From positions 124,001-188,000 of the forward strand of contig JAUIGN010000011.1 in assembly GCA_030430075.1 (NCBI GenBank): a DNA stretch of 64,000 bases, in the 5' to 3' direction. The translations under genes and the position numbers were made by a program. Origin of the DNA: a bacterium (lineage in GTDB: Bacteria; Planctomycetota; Planctomycetia; Pirellulales; Pirellulaceae). Under the pieces are notes generated by a model. That model was not told where the DNA came from and searched no databases. It worked only from the letters and a program-made list of their open reading frames with translations. This document shows, one piece after another, positions 27,278-39,100 of this stretch. The first letter of the stretch is position 1; every line of letters begins with the position of its first letter.

Positions 27278-28947
27278 TGCGCGGGACGCAGGTGAACCGG
27301 CAATCGGCCGAGCGGCCGCCCCGCGGCGAGATGACCGCCGAACTCCGGCCGGCGCGACGGCTCCGAGCGGCGGGGAAGGGTCTGGCCGGAACCGTGCCGC
27401 GAGGAGTGCTGCTGGCCGGGGCACTGCTGACTGGCGGATTGCTGACTGGCGGATTGCTGGGGGCCCAATCCCACCCGGCTTGGGCGGCGGATTCGAGCCG
27501 TTCACATGCCGGCGTGGAATCGACCGTCGTTGGGACCGGGACGCCGACCGCCCATCGCTCGCTGGCCGATCTGCGCATCGAGTGGCCCGATCGCGAGCAA
27601 CTGATGCGGGTCCTGCTGCTGCAAGATTACAACACGCGGGTCGTCTTGGCCGGCACGGTCGTGCTGGGGGCCGCAGCCGGATTCGTTGGCGTATTCATGT
27701 TGCTTCGGCGGCGCGCCTTGCTGGGAGATGTTGTCAGCCATGCCTCACTGCCGGGGATCGCCGTGGCCTTCGTCTTGATGGAGGCCGGGGCGCCGGGCAA
27801 CGGCAAGTGGCTGCCGGGGCTGCTCGCCGGGGCCGCCATCGCGGGGATGCTCGGCGTCCTCTGCACCAAGCTGATTCTGCGCTATTCGCGCATCAAGGAA
27901 GACGCCGCGATGGCCATCGTGTTGAGCATCTTCTTCGGGTTCGGCGTCGCCTTGCTGACCACCATTCAGAATATGCCGACGGGGAACTCGGCCGGCCTCA
28001 ACCACTTCATTTTCGGCAAGGCCGCTTCGATGGTTGCTCAGGACGTCTACCTCATCGGCACCGCCGCCTTGCTGCTCGGGCTGATCGTCAGCGCGACCGC
28101 CAAGGAACTCCGGATCTTGAGTTTCGACGAGCGATTCGCGGCGACACAGGGGTATCCGGTCTTTGGCCTGGACACACTGCTCATGGCGCTGGTGACGGGG
28201 GTGACGGTGATCGGCCTTCAGAGCGTCGGTCTGTTACTGGTCGTGGCGATGCTGATCGTGCCGGCTGCTGCCGCCAGATTCTGGACGAACAATCTCAGCC
28301 GCATGACGTACCTGGCCGCCGCGATCGGCGCGTTGAGCGGCGCGTTGGGAGTCGTCGCCAGCGCCTTGTTTCCCCGCCTGGCAGCCGGTGCGGTGATCGT
28401 CTTGACCGGCGCCGTCCTGTTTGCTGCAAGTATGATGGTCGGCACGCGTCGAGGTCTCCTGGTTCGCTGGTTGAACCACTACCGCTTGCAACATCGGGTC
28501 GGCAAGCAGCACGTGTTGAGAGCCTGTTTCGAATTGCTGGAGCATCGATTCGAGCGGGATGCGAACCTGAGCCGCGACCTGACCGAGCACCTGGTTACCG
28601 AGGACGACTTGTTGCCCCTTCGCTGGTGGACCCGCCGGCGGCTGCGTCGCCTGCTGGCGCGCGCCGAACGGGATGATCTCCTGGTAGGCGTGCGTGACGG
28701 TTCCTACCGGCTAACTCGTCACGGTGCCGACGCCGCCCGCAAAGTCGTTCGCAATCATCGCTTGTGGGAGATCTATTTGATCGAGCACGCAGACATCGCC
28801 CCCAGCCGTGTCGACCGCGACGCGGACGATATCGAACACCTGCTGGGAATCGAGGTGGTCCGCGAACTGGAACAGTTGCTGGCAGAACAGCACCCGCAAT
28901 TCCCCGTACCCCCGAGTCCCCACAAAATTGAACCGACGACTTCCTGA
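27274..28947 (+). CDS. ABC-3 metal permease with fused C-terminal DtxR-like domain
   Basis: A 557-residue protein, about twice the normal permease length. After a long GC-rich N-terminal extension (about 85 residues with its own hydrophobic stretch), residues about 110-390 form the membrane permease (DVVSHASLPGIAVAF, EELRILSFDERFA-like segment, IGLQSVGLLLVVAMLIVPAAAARF). The C-terminal 150 residues form a winged-helix plus metal-sensor-like module (RRLRRLLARAERDDLLV, YRLTRHGADAARKVVRNHRLWEIYL, DDIEHLLG). This matches the dimerisation/metal-binding part of DtxR/MntR. Such a fusion suggests direct cytoplasmic metal sensing by the transporter; that is inference. A shorter start cannot be excluded. 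The second permease gene follows after about 500 bases. Confidence 0.88.
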   Translation: MMRGTQVNRQSAERPPRGEMTAELRPARRLRAAGKGLAGTVPRGVLLAGALLTGGLLTGGLLGAQSHPAWAADSSRSHAGVESTVVGTGTPTAHRSLADLRIEWPDREQLMRVLLLQDYNTRVVLAGTVVLGAAAGFVGVFMLLRRRALLGDVVSHASLPGIAVAFVLMEAGAPGNGKWLPGLLAGAAIAGMLGVLCTKLILRYSRIKEDAAMAIVLSIFFGFGVALLTTIQNMPTGNSAGLNHFIFGKAASMVAQDVYLIGTAALLLGLIVSATAKELRILSFDERFAATQGYPVFGLDTLLMALVTGVTVIGLQSVGLLLVVAMLIVPAAAARFWTNNLSRMTYLAAAIGALSGALGVVASALFPRLAAGAVIVLTGAVLFAASMMVGTRRGLLVRWLNHYRLQHRVGKQHVLRACFELLEHRFERDANLSRDLTEHLVTEDDLLPLRWWTRRRLRRLLARAERDDLLVGVRDGSYRLTRHGADAARKVVRNHRLWEIYLIEHADIAPSRVDRDADDIEHLLGIEVVRELEQLLAEQHPQFPVPPSPHKIEPTTS

Positions 28948-28990
28948 CAACGGCCGCCACTGGTGCCCACCGCCCACCGCGGCCCTCTGC

Positions 28991-29158
28991 TCGGCGCGGG
29001 TCCGCAACCACCGTTCGGCGCGGGTTCGCCCCCACGGCTCGGCGCGGGTTCGCCCCCACGGTTCGGCGCGAGTTCGCCCCCACGGTTCGGCGCGGGTTCG
29101 CCCCCACGGTTCGGCGCGGGTTCGCCCACACGGTTCGGCGCGGGTCTCCGACCCCGCC
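28991..29158. repeat. 24-bp tandem repeat array (7 units)
   Basis: Seven consecutive 24-bp units of the form TCGGCGCGGGTTCGCCCCCA plus CGGT. The inner five are nearly identical and the outer two diverged. As 24 is a multiple of three, long frames stay open on both strands, but no start or domain supports coding. It separates the two permease genes of the metal importer. Confidence 0.9.
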
Positions 29159-29184
29159 GAAACCGCCGACCGAAGGTCTCCCCT

Positions 29185-29218
29185 TCCTGCCCTCCCTCCC
29201 TCCCTCCCTCCCTCCCTA
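29185..29218. repeat. CCCT microsatellite
   Basis: About seven consecutive CCCT units, 30 bases downstream of the 24-bp array. This is a simple slippage-prone repeat. Confidence 0.85.
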
Positions 29219-29375
29219 CCAACCGACATGCAGCCCGAAACTCCTCACCTGGCAGCGATCCCGACCATCGAGCCACAAAGCCCCCCCAATCCAATCAAAT
29301 CAACGATCCGCCCGCATGAACTGAAATGGTCCTGCGAGCGGCTTCGCACGCCTGGCCTTGACGCCTTTTGATAAC

Positions 29376-29392
29376 CTGGTTTCGCAAACCAG
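29376..29392. other. Short perfect hairpin between the two permease genes
   Basis: CTGGTTT-CGC-AAACCAG, a 7-bp stem with a 3-nt loop, 54 bases before the second permease start. There is no T tract, so it is unlikely to terminate by itself; it could stabilise or process the transcript. Confidence 0.4.
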
Positions 29393-29445
29393 TAACCGAG
29401 CAACCGCGCCACCCTCAAACCAGCACATCGTCGAGACTCGATCCC

Positions 29446-30879
29446 ATGATCCAAGAAGCATGTGAACTACTGGGACGCTGGGACAGCTACGATTCGTGGA
29501 TCGTGCTGACCGCGGCTTTGGCGGGGATGGCGTGTGCATTGCCCGGCGTCTTCCTGGTGGTCCGCCGGCAGAGCATGATGGGGGATGCACTGAGCCACAC
29601 GACCTTGCCGGGGATCGTGGCTGCGTTTCTCTTCGCGTTCTACCTGAAGAGCCGCGGCTGGATCTCGGCTGAAGTGTATGAAGCCTGGCGGCACGCGGCG
29701 ATGTTTGCGGGCGCCATGGCGATTGGCGTCCTGTCGGCAGTGCTCACCGAATGGGTGCAAAAACGGGGGCGCGTGGAGGCAAACGCGGCACTTGGCGTGG
29801 TCTTCACGACGCTGTTTGCAGCCGGCTTGCTCTCAATTCGGCTGGCGGCCGACAGCGTCCATATTGACCCCGATTGTGTGCTCTACGGCAACATCGAGAC
29901 CGTGGTGATCGACCTCTGGCCCGGCACCGGCATCCCCCGCGCCGTGGTTGTCAATGGCGGCGTGCTGGTCGTCAATCTGCTGTTGGTGTTTGTGCTCTTG
30001 AAGGAGCTGAGGATCTCTGCTTTCGATCCGGCGCTGGCCACGACGATGGGGATCAATGCACGTTGGATGCACTACGGGCTGATGGCGGTCACGGCGGCGA
30101 CACTTGTGGCGGCGTTCGAAACTGTGGGGAGTATTCTGGTGATCGCAATGCTGATCGTGCCGGCTGCGACGGCGCACCTGTTGACGGATCGGCTGGGGGG
30201 ACTGATCGGGCTCAGCCTTGCGGTGGCGGCCGTTAGCGCCGTCTGCGGGCATGCGCTGGCGATTGTCGCGCCCCCGATCGCCTTTCGTCGGTTGGGCTTC
30301 GCCACGGTGGTCGATGCGAGTACGGCGGGGATGGTCGCCGTGGCCGGTGGCCTGCTCTTCATCCTGGCCATGTTCTGCGGTCCTCGCTACGGACTGATCA
30401 GCAAGTGGGTGCACCGCTTTCGCCTGCAAATCCGCATCGCTTCGGAAGATGTCCTGGGCCTGTTTTACCGGCTCGGCGAAAAGGACGACGCCCCCGCGGT
30501 CGTCCCCGCCGCCCGCTTGCAATCGACGGCCGTCGGAGCCCTGATGTCGAAAGTGGCCCTCTGGCAGCTTGCCCGCGCAGGGGAAGTAACCAGCGCTGCC
30601 GCCGGCTATCGGCTGACCCCTGCCGGCCAGCTCCGGGCCGAACGGCTGGTCCGCTCCCATCGGCTCTGGGAAACCTACGTGGCGAAGCACTTCGAACTGC
30701 CCGACGATCACCTGCACGAGTCCGCGCATTGGGTCGAACACTTCATTGATCCGGAGCTGCGCGACGAGTTGTTTGCCGAACTCAGCGAGCCGACCAAGGA
30801 CCCGCATGGTGCCGTGATCCCGTTCGCTGCGGAAGGCGAACCCGGCACGGATGACCGCCCGGAGACGAGACCTTCTTGA
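29446..30879 (+). CDS. ABC-3 metal permease with fused C-terminal DtxR-like domain (second)
   Basis: A 477-residue protein from MIQEACELLGRWD. Residues about 15-300 are the permease (MMGDALSHTTLPGIVAAF, VEANAALGVVFTTLFAAGLL, AFETVGSILVIAMLIVPAATAHL). The C-terminus repeats the design of the first permease: a winged-helix-like segment (GEVTSAAAGYRLTPAGQLRAERLVRSHRLWETYV) and a DtxR-type metal/dimer segment (HLHESAHWVEHFI). The HLHESAH motif is close to the ligand region of true DtxR/MntR proteins. The two permeases probably form a heterodimeric channel with the ATPase and binding protein upstream. Two fused regulators in one transporter may pair with each other. Confidence 0.88.
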   Translation: MIQEACELLGRWDSYDSWIVLTAALAGMACALPGVFLVVRRQSMMGDALSHTTLPGIVAAFLFAFYLKSRGWISAEVYEAWRHAAMFAGAMAIGVLSAVLTEWVQKRGRVEANAALGVVFTTLFAAGLLSIRLAADSVHIDPDCVLYGNIETVVIDLWPGTGIPRAVVVNGGVLVVNLLLVFVLLKELRISAFDPALATTMGINARWMHYGLMAVTAATLVAAFETVGSILVIAMLIVPAATAHLLTDRLGGLIGLSLAVAAVSAVCGHALAIVAPPIAFRRLGFATVVDASTAGMVAVAGGLLFILAMFCGPRYGLISKWVHRFRLQIRIASEDVLGLFYRLGEKDDAPAVVPAARLQSTAVGALMSKVALWQLARAGEVTSAAAGYRLTPAGQLRAERLVRSHRLWETYVAKHFELPDDHLHESAHWVEHFIDPELRDELFAELSEPTKDPHGAVIPFAAEGEPGTDDRPETRPS

Positions 30880-30999
30880 AGCCCGGTCGATATCAAGATA
30901 GAGCAAGCGTGTCACGGGGACGCACCACCAGTTGGGCGAAGCGTGCGCCGCACCGCCGCCGAGTCACCGGCGGGCAGGCCGAGACGCGACGTCGGTGAC

Positions 31000-31079
31000 G
31001 GGCCTCGGGTGATGGGTCTCCGGCGATGGGTCTCTCTGGTGATGGGCCTCCGGTGATGGGCCTCTCTGGTGATGGGCCT
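31000..31079. repeat. GATGGG(T/C)CTC tandem repeat
   Basis: Five degenerate units of 14-18 bp built around GGTGATGGGYCTC. They lie between the convergent second permease and DUF1559 genes and end at the DUF1559 stop. It is probably non-coding slippage. Confidence 0.8.
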
Positions 31080-32067
31080 ACGGTTGTACGACTTCGCCGC
31101 CGTCTCGAGTCGACATGGCCCGCCAGGCCGCCAAATCGATCGTTTCGCTGAAGAGTCGAACCGATCCATCGGCAAGGCAGGAGTTGACTCCGCCCGGGTG
31201 ATAGCTGCGCGATGTGACGGCCGCATAGGTCAGTTGGTTGATCGACTTTCCCTCACGGTACGAGTTGAAGTCCACGTCGTAGTTCACGCCACCGTCGGTG
31301 TAGGGAACGACCGTGTTGGGCACGAACGTTCCCGTAAAGCCCGTCTGGTGGACGCGCCCGTCGACCCATTCGGTGTGGCCGCTATTGGTCTTGAAATTGC
31401 CACCGTAGGCCGTGACGTCGGCGGGGAGTGCGGGAATCGGAGCACCGGCCGCGGCCGGATTCCCGCCGTCACGCAAGTAGGGGTTGTACGCCTTGACCTC
31501 GGAAAACGCCAACGTGTTGCTTGTCCCGTCCGTAATGCTGGCGAAGCGGGTATGGCTGTTGGGGTGCACCAGCCCATTGCCGCCGCTACGGACCAGAGGG
31601 TTGTAGACGAACCAGGTCCCGAAGTTGGCGCCGTAATTCAGTGGATAGTGGGTCAACGCTCCGTCAGGCCGCTCTTTGTCTTGCACCTCGCTGGGGCACA
31701 TATAGACCGGGACTCGAGTTTGCGTCACCAGCGGCTGGCTCTTGTAGTTGTAGTTCCAGTCGATCAGGTCCTCCAGGTTCGCCTTCTCCAGAAACGGAAG
31801 CAGTCTGGCTTGCATCGACCAACTGTCATACGTCGCCCCGATCGGCAATGTCGCGGAAGGTGGAAAACACTTGTAGGTGTCGTGGTAGTTGTGGAGTGCC
31901 AGCCCTAACTGTTTGAGGTTATTCGAGCACGACATTCTGCGAGCAGCCTCGCGGGCCGCCTGCACGGCCGGCAACAGCAGAGCGACGAGAATCCCGATAA
32001 TGGCAATGACGACTAGCAGTTCGACGAGCGTGAACCCGGATTTTCGGACAGAAGTGGGGCGGTGCAT
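31078..32067 (-). CDS. DUF1559 family pseudopilin-like protein
   Basis: A 329-residue protein with a type IV prepilin N-terminus: a short basic leader, then [23 protein letters not shown], with Glu at +5 after the expected cleavage Gly. It continues with [29 protein letters not shown], the hallmark of the DUF1559 family expanded in planctomycetes. The C-terminal H-x9-DG-like end ([14 protein letters not shown]) is kept. It should be processed by a prepilin peptidase and be anchored or assembled in the envelope; specific function is unknown. The gene stands alone. Confidence 0.93.
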   Translation of the reverse strand: MHRPTSVRKSGFTLVELLVVIAIIGILVALLLPAVQAAREAARRMSCSNNLKQLGLALHNYHDTYKCFPPSATLPIGATYDSWSMQARLLPFLEKANLEDLIDWNYNYKSQPLVTQTRVPVYMCPSEVQDKERPDGALTHYPLNYGANFGTWFVYNPLVRSGGNGLVHPNSHTRFASITDGTSNTLAFSEVKAYNPYLRDGGNPAAAGAPIPALPADVTAYGGNFKTNSGHTEWVDGRVHQTGFTGTFVPNTVVPYTDGGVNYDVDFNSYREGKSINQLTYAAVTSRSYHPGGVNSCLADGSVRLFSETIDLAAWRAMSTRDGGEVVQP

Positions 32068-32447
32068 GAATCTGATCCTGAGGCGTGACAGTCACTGAAA
32101 GGGGTGGGCCAACTTGGGCAGCATTCGATATTGATACTCTGTATCAATAAGGCGAGTCTAGGTGGGTGTTGGTCGCATGTCAAGCGGCAGGAGGCCGTTT
32201 TCTTCCGCCGGGACGGGCTCGCCGTGAGAACGAGTCCCAGGATCAAGTCGAATCGGAGGAGGTCGAGCCCAGCGATTGGGGCCTGCCGGCGATCCGACGC
32301 CATGGGACCATCACGTGCACTTTCGGCCTGCGCCGCAAGGACTGCGGCTCGGCCACAGGACGCCGACCGCTGGGCCCCGGTTGCCCACCGGCACCAGGTG
32401 GCGGATCCGGCTTGCCGGCTTGCATTTCGGCTGCGGCTGCGGGAATG
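32068..32447. other. Intergenic region upstream of the DUF1559 gene
   Basis: About 380 bases between the DUF1559 start and a REP-like palindrome near the nfo end. A local AT-rich stretch with direct repeats (ATTGATACTCTGTATCAATA, 32129-32148, itself an inverted repeat) sits about 60 bases upstream of the DUF1559 start. It is a plausible promoter or operator region. Confidence 0.45.
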
Positions 32448-32490
32448 GGGAATTCCGGCGTGTCATGCAAAGCATGGCCAGCGGAAGTCC
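32448..32490 (-). repeat. REP-like palindrome, copy 5 (inverted)
   Basis: On the minus strand TTCC-GCTG-GCCATGC-TTT-GCATGAC, then ACGCCGGAATTCC. The stem has 7 pairs including one G-T. It lies downstream of the nfo gene. Confidence 0.65.
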
Positions 32491-32515
32491 GAATGCCGGT
32501 TGAACGGTATTGGCT

Positions 32516-33373
32516 CTAGGCAACTAGCGACCGCAGCGTCACCAGATTCACTGCGTCCCAGTCTTCCCCGGCATCGGTGTCACCCTTCGGGGTCTCCAGA
32601 TACATGGGCACCTGCTGAAAACGGCGATCGTTGAGCAAGTACCGGAACGGCTCCAGGCCGAGCTGGCCGTGGCCAATATTCTCGTGGCGGTCGACCCGGC
32701 TTCCCAACTCTCTCTTGCTGTCATTCAAGTGGAACGCGCGAACTCGTTCCAGACCGACCGCGCGGTCCAATTCCGCGAAGGTGGCGTCGTACTCGTCCTG
32801 CGTCGCCATCCGATACCCGGCGGCAAAGGCATGGCAGGTATCAAAGCAGATTCCCAGCCGCTTCTTTTCTCGCACCGCTGCGATGATGGCGCCGAGCTGC
32901 TCGAACTGCCAGCCAAGGTTGGTTCCCTGCCCGGCCGTATTCTCCAGCAAGCATTCCGCGCCGAGCTGGGATGTTTGGCGGTGGATTTCGTCGAGTGCTT
33001 CGGCAATCCGTTGTATGCCCGCCGCTTCGTCCGAAGTTGTATAGGATCCTGGATGCAGCACGACGAATGGAATTCCCAAGTGATCCGCACGCTCTAATTC
33101 GACCACCATCGCGTCCAGCGATTTCTTCCACAGCCCGTCATCGGGGCTTGCCAGGTTGATCAGATACGAGGCGTGCGACAGCGGGTGCGAGATCCGGGAC
33201 CGGTCAAGTGCATCCTGGAATCTGGCGGCGTCATCCGCCACGAACTCCTTGGCACGCCATTGATTGTTGTTTTTGGTAAAGACCTGGACGCAGTCGCAAC
33301 CAACCTGCGCAGCACGCTCGACAGCCTTGTAATAGCCGCCGGCAATCGACATGTGGGCACCCAAGATCACCAT
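32516..33373 (-). CDS. nfo: Endonuclease IV (AP endonuclease)
   Basis: A 285-residue Xyl/AP-endonuclease TIM barrel starting MVILGAHMSIAGG. The zinc-site motifs are in order: HASYLINLASP, VLHPGSY, LENTAGQG, ICFDTCHAFAAGY, HLNDSK, RHENIGHGQ and ETPKGD. It cleaves 5' to abasic sites in base-excision repair. Length and motifs are standard. The open frame extending upstream to 33736 has no homology. Confidence 0.95.
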   Translation of the reverse strand: MVILGAHMSIAGGYYKAVERAAQVGCDCVQVFTKNNNQWRAKEFVADDAARFQDALDRSRISHPLSHASYLINLASPDDGLWKKSLDAMVVELERADHLGIPFVVLHPGSYTTSDEAAGIQRIAEALDEIHRQTSQLGAECLLENTAGQGTNLGWQFEQLGAIIAAVREKKRLGICFDTCHAFAAGYRMATQDEYDATFAELDRAVGLERVRAFHLNDSKRELGSRVDRHENIGHGQLGLEPFRYLLNDRRFQQVPMYLETPKGDTDAGEDWDAVNLVTLRSLVA

Positions 33374-33552
33374 GTCAGCTATCTGTAGCAGATTTCGCAC
33401 CGCTTGGCGATGTGACGGAACGCGCACACGGGAAGCCCGTCTTGCCGCATCTGGCTGGCTCAGCCAGGGGCGGATCAAGGTCCGCACTCCGTGGCCCAGT
33501 GGGTGGACTCGGCAAGGATCGCAGCGACCGCCTGCGCCGGTGACGACCGGGG

Positions 33553-34227
33553 TCAACCAGCCAGGGCACCGATCACGCCGAAGATAATCTGCGCGGCCAG
33601 GATCACCGTGCCGATAATTCCCAGGACCATACCCGCCTGCGTCAGGCCGCGGCCGGCAGGGTCCATTACACCGCTGCGGATTTCCCGCATGTCGGTTTGC
33701 CCCATGGCCCACGCGATCGGTGCGCAAACGACGCAACAGGCAATCCCGATGATTCCCAGCGTGAGAATCAAGCCGCCCCGGTGTGGACGATGGCGGCGCG
33801 GGCGCATGGTCGGGCCAACCGAAGTCGGCGCCGAGTACGGATTGGCATTGTCCCCTGAGACATCGGAGAACGGATTCGGGCTGGCCTGAACCGCCTGTTT
33901 GGTCGGAGCATTCAGGGCCGGAAAAACGACTGCAGCGCCCACCCAGTCGGTCGTGCCTTCACGTTGCAGCGACGAATTGGCCGTGATCCGCCCCTCGGTG
34001 AACCAGGCGTCCAGGTCCGGTTTGCTGACCGGGCCGTAGACATTGCCGTCTTCGGTCCGAAGGCGCCAAGCCTCACCGGCGGTCGATGAATCGACCGCAT
34101 CCCGCTCGGACGACTGGGGAACGGTATAGACGTGCTTGCAGTGCGGACAACGGGCCTTGCGGCCGGCGAACTGGTCTTCGACGCGCAGCTTGCGTGCACA
34201 GCTCTGACAAATTGTCTCGATGGACAT
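33553..34227 (-). CDS. Zinc-ribbon/GYF_2/DUF4190-type membrane protein
   Basis: A 224-residue protein. The N-terminal zinc ribbon is CQSCARKLRV...CPHCKHVY. A GYF_2 domain follows (WRLRTEDGNVYGPVSKPDLDAWFTEGRITANS), then a low-complexity linker and two membrane segments with the DUF4190 signature (GGLILTLGIIGIACCVVCAPIAWAMGQ, and GLTQAGMVLGIIGTVI). The ribbon and GYF_2 parts face the cytoplasm. GYF_2 domains bind proline-rich partners; the role here is unknown. It is a tandem paralogue of the gene 20 bases upstream. Confidence 0.85.
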   Translation of the reverse strand: MSIETICQSCARKLRVEDQFAGRKARCPHCKHVYTVPQSSERDAVDSSTAGEAWRLRTEDGNVYGPVSKPDLDAWFTEGRITANSSLQREGTTDWVGAAVVFPALNAPTKQAVQASPNPFSDVSGDNANPYSAPTSVGPTMRPRRHRPHRGGLILTLGIIGIACCVVCAPIAWAMGQTDMREIRSGVMDPAGRGLTQAGMVLGIIGTVILAAQIIFGVIGALAG

Positions 34228-34247
34228 GCCCGTGAGGTCCTTCCCAG

Positions 34248-34937
34248 CTAACTTACGCCAACTGCCAACAGCATGATAAAGACGCCGATCACCAGGGCGA
34301 CGAGGCACAGAATGGCGTGGATCATCCCGATGATCTGTCCGGCTTGCGTGAGTCCCATTCCGCTGGGGTCCATCCGACCCAGCCGCATTTCGCGCAGATC
34401 GGCGCTGCCCATTGTCCAGGCAAAAAGGCCGAACACGGGGCAGCCGACCACCCAACTGACAACGCCAAGTGCGAGGATCAGTCCACCTCGATGCGCCGCG
34501 GTGTACCGGTAGCGAGTCTGACCGCCGCCGGCGGCTGCCTGTCCGCGTGGATTACCCGCCGCTCCGCCGAATCCCGCTGCGGCGGAGCCGGCAAGGGGCG
34601 ACGTGCGGACCGCCACCGGAGTCGGCTTGAGCACGGGGTAAACGGCTTCCGCCCGATTCCATGTCGACTCGTCCGGGGCGACGTAACAATCGGCCGTTAC
34701 GCGCCCGTCGGTTACCCATTGATCCAATTCCTGTTTCGATACCGGCCCGTAGATCTGCCCCTCCGGCGTCTTCAACCGCCACGTCTTGTCTTCCGGGGGT
34801 TGCTCGGCGGGATTCGAAGCGACGCCGGAGACGGTGTAGATCTCATTGCAAACGGGGCAGCGGGCCTGCTTGCCTGCAAACTCATCGCCGACACGCAACT
34901 TGCGATTGCAACCTGGGCAAATGGTCTCGATGGGCAT
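34248..34937 (-). CDS. Zinc-ribbon/GYF_2/DUF4190-type membrane protein (paralogue)
   Basis: A 229-residue paralogue of the following gene with the same architecture: zinc ribbon CPGCNRKLRV...CPVCNEIY, GYF_2 (WRLKTPEGQIYGPVSKQELDQWVTDGRVTADC), a Gly/Ala-rich linker and two membrane helices (GGLILALGVVSWVVGCPVFGLFAWTMG; IIGMIHAILCLVALVIGVFIML). The two are about 20 bases apart and probably co-transcribed; they arose by tandem duplication. Confidence 0.85.
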   Translation of the reverse strand: MPIETICPGCNRKLRVGDEFAGKQARCPVCNEIYTVSGVASNPAEQPPEDKTWRLKTPEGQIYGPVSKQELDQWVTDGRVTADCYVAPDESTWNRAEAVYPVLKPTPVAVRTSPLAGSAAAGFGGAAGNPRGQAAAGGGQTRYRYTAAHRGGLILALGVVSWVVGCPVFGLFAWTMGSADLREMRLGRMDPSGMGLTQAGQIIGMIHAILCLVALVIGVFIMLLAVGVS

Positions 34938-35306
34938 GAGATTCGGTCGATCGCAACAGGAGTGGATTAAAAAACATCAGGGGACTCGAATCACTCGCCT
35001 TATCGTGTCCAGGCGAAGTGTACTCGAAGCCCAAAACCGGTTCAACGATGCCGCATTTCGCTCGACAGCACCCCCTCCGCTGCGCTCGCGCAGGAGCCAG
35101 CCGATGCCAGCAGCTTGCGATGCGCCGCGACCCGCGCAGGAGCCGCCGCCATGCGACGGTCCCCTTCCCGGCACCCGCACTGCGTGCTCCTCAAACTCCT
35201 TGCCCAGCCGCCCGGCAGGGCCCTACAATGCTGGCAACTCTTCGACAATGATCGGAAGCACCAATTCGAATTGACCGAGCGTTAGCAGAGATTCGGGAGC
35301 GGCACA
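34938..35306. other. Intergenic region, no feature recognised
   Basis: About 370 bases between divergent genes. It must contain promoters for the zinc-ribbon pair and the small membrane protein. No repeat or hairpin of note was seen. Confidence 0.4.
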
Positions 35307-35789
35307 ATGGGGGACATTTGGTGGGTATTCGCCGTCGGCGGCGCGATCTTGGTCGCAATCTTTGCGGTGATTGTGTATGAGAGATCGCCTGGACGTCGGA
35401 AGCAGCGGGCCGCCGCGCTGCTCGACGAAGCGCGCCAGTCGTTTCAACATCGCCGCGAGTGGCTGGAAGCCCGCTTTCTCACGCTGGCCCAGCAACGGGG
35501 TCTGCCGCGCGGCCTCCGCTGGTCCAACTGTGAGTTCGAAGACGACGTTGCTTTCGCTCGCAACCGCAAGTCGGGTTTGCCCCGCGCCCTGGTCGGGGTC
35601 ACCATCTCCTTCGAGGCGATCCCCGGTGGGGGGATGGAGGAGGTCGAGGCGGTCAGCAATCTGCGGGCTGCCACGGTCGTCTTCCGATTTGACGGCCAGA
35701 CGTGGGAAACCGATGGCATCGCCTGCTTCAACCTCAGCCCGACCGAAGCGATCGACTACTACAAGCACGAACTGGAAACGGCCGACTGA
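35307..35789 (+). CDS. Hypothetical protein with N-terminal membrane anchor
   Basis: A 160-residue protein. One membrane helix near the N-terminus (WWVFAVGGAILVAIFAVIVY) is followed by a basic stretch (RSPGRRKQRAAALLDEARQSFQHRREWLEARF), consistent with the soluble part in the cytoplasm. The remainder (GLRWSNCEFEDDVAFARNR, ALVGVTISFEAIPGGGMEEVEAV) resembles planctomycete hypotheticals of unknown function. An upstream frame from about 35230 is not needed. Confidence 0.7.
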   Translation: MGDIWWVFAVGGAILVAIFAVIVYERSPGRRKQRAAALLDEARQSFQHRREWLEARFLTLAQQRGLPRGLRWSNCEFEDDVAFARNRKSGLPRALVGVTISFEAIPGGGMEEVEAVSNLRAATVVFRFDGQTWETDGIACFNLSPTEAIDYYKHELETAD

Positions 35790-35937
35790 GGGACGGGCAA
35801 AGAGCGATTTCGGAACGTCAGCGGCACGGAGGCGACGCACGGTGATTGACGTATTGGCGGCCCGTTCCTGAAGACCGGCGCAGGTTGGCAAGGCCCGGGT
35901 CGTCGCCGCTTGTCGACTGCTTGGTTCGACTTCTCGA

Positions 35938-38688
<2,751 letters not shown>

Positions 38689-39100
38689 CGGCGGACCAAC
38701 TCCTACTCAGGCCGGAAAATTCGAGATATTTCGTCGATCGATGGTCGATCGATCCGCCCGATTCTAGCGTATCTCCCCGGCAGTGCGGTAGGTGCCGCAA
38801 TGAACGCGATAATGAGCGCAGGCCATGATCCGCGTCGGCCACGTTGCCGGAATGCGGTTCGACCACCTTCGGGGCGACATGCCCTGCCGCCAACCGGTAG
38901 CGGACCCGTGCCCGCGCGATCCCGCGCGCCGCTGGACGCAGCGCCATGCATGTCGATGAATACTCGATCTCACGACCGCTCGATGGATTCCCCCGCGCGA
39001 AGGGCAACAGCCCGGCAGGAAATCGAAGGGCTTGATCTGGGACCGACCAACTTGATAAGGTCCACACGCCGCATCCGGAACTTTCTCCCCCGAGCATCCC
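38689..39100. promoter_or_regulatory. Divergent intergenic region acnA / Usp-like gene
   Basis: About 410 bases that should contain both promoters. Short direct repeats of TCGATCGATGGTCGATCGA type occur at about 38733-38756, close to acnA, and could form a small hairpin or operator. Nothing else stands out. Confidence 0.4.

Noticed and set aside
28595-29294. Minus-strand proteins with RTRAEPWG repeats
   Set aside because: The repeats come from the 24-bp tandem array and the frame runs antisense into the permease gene.
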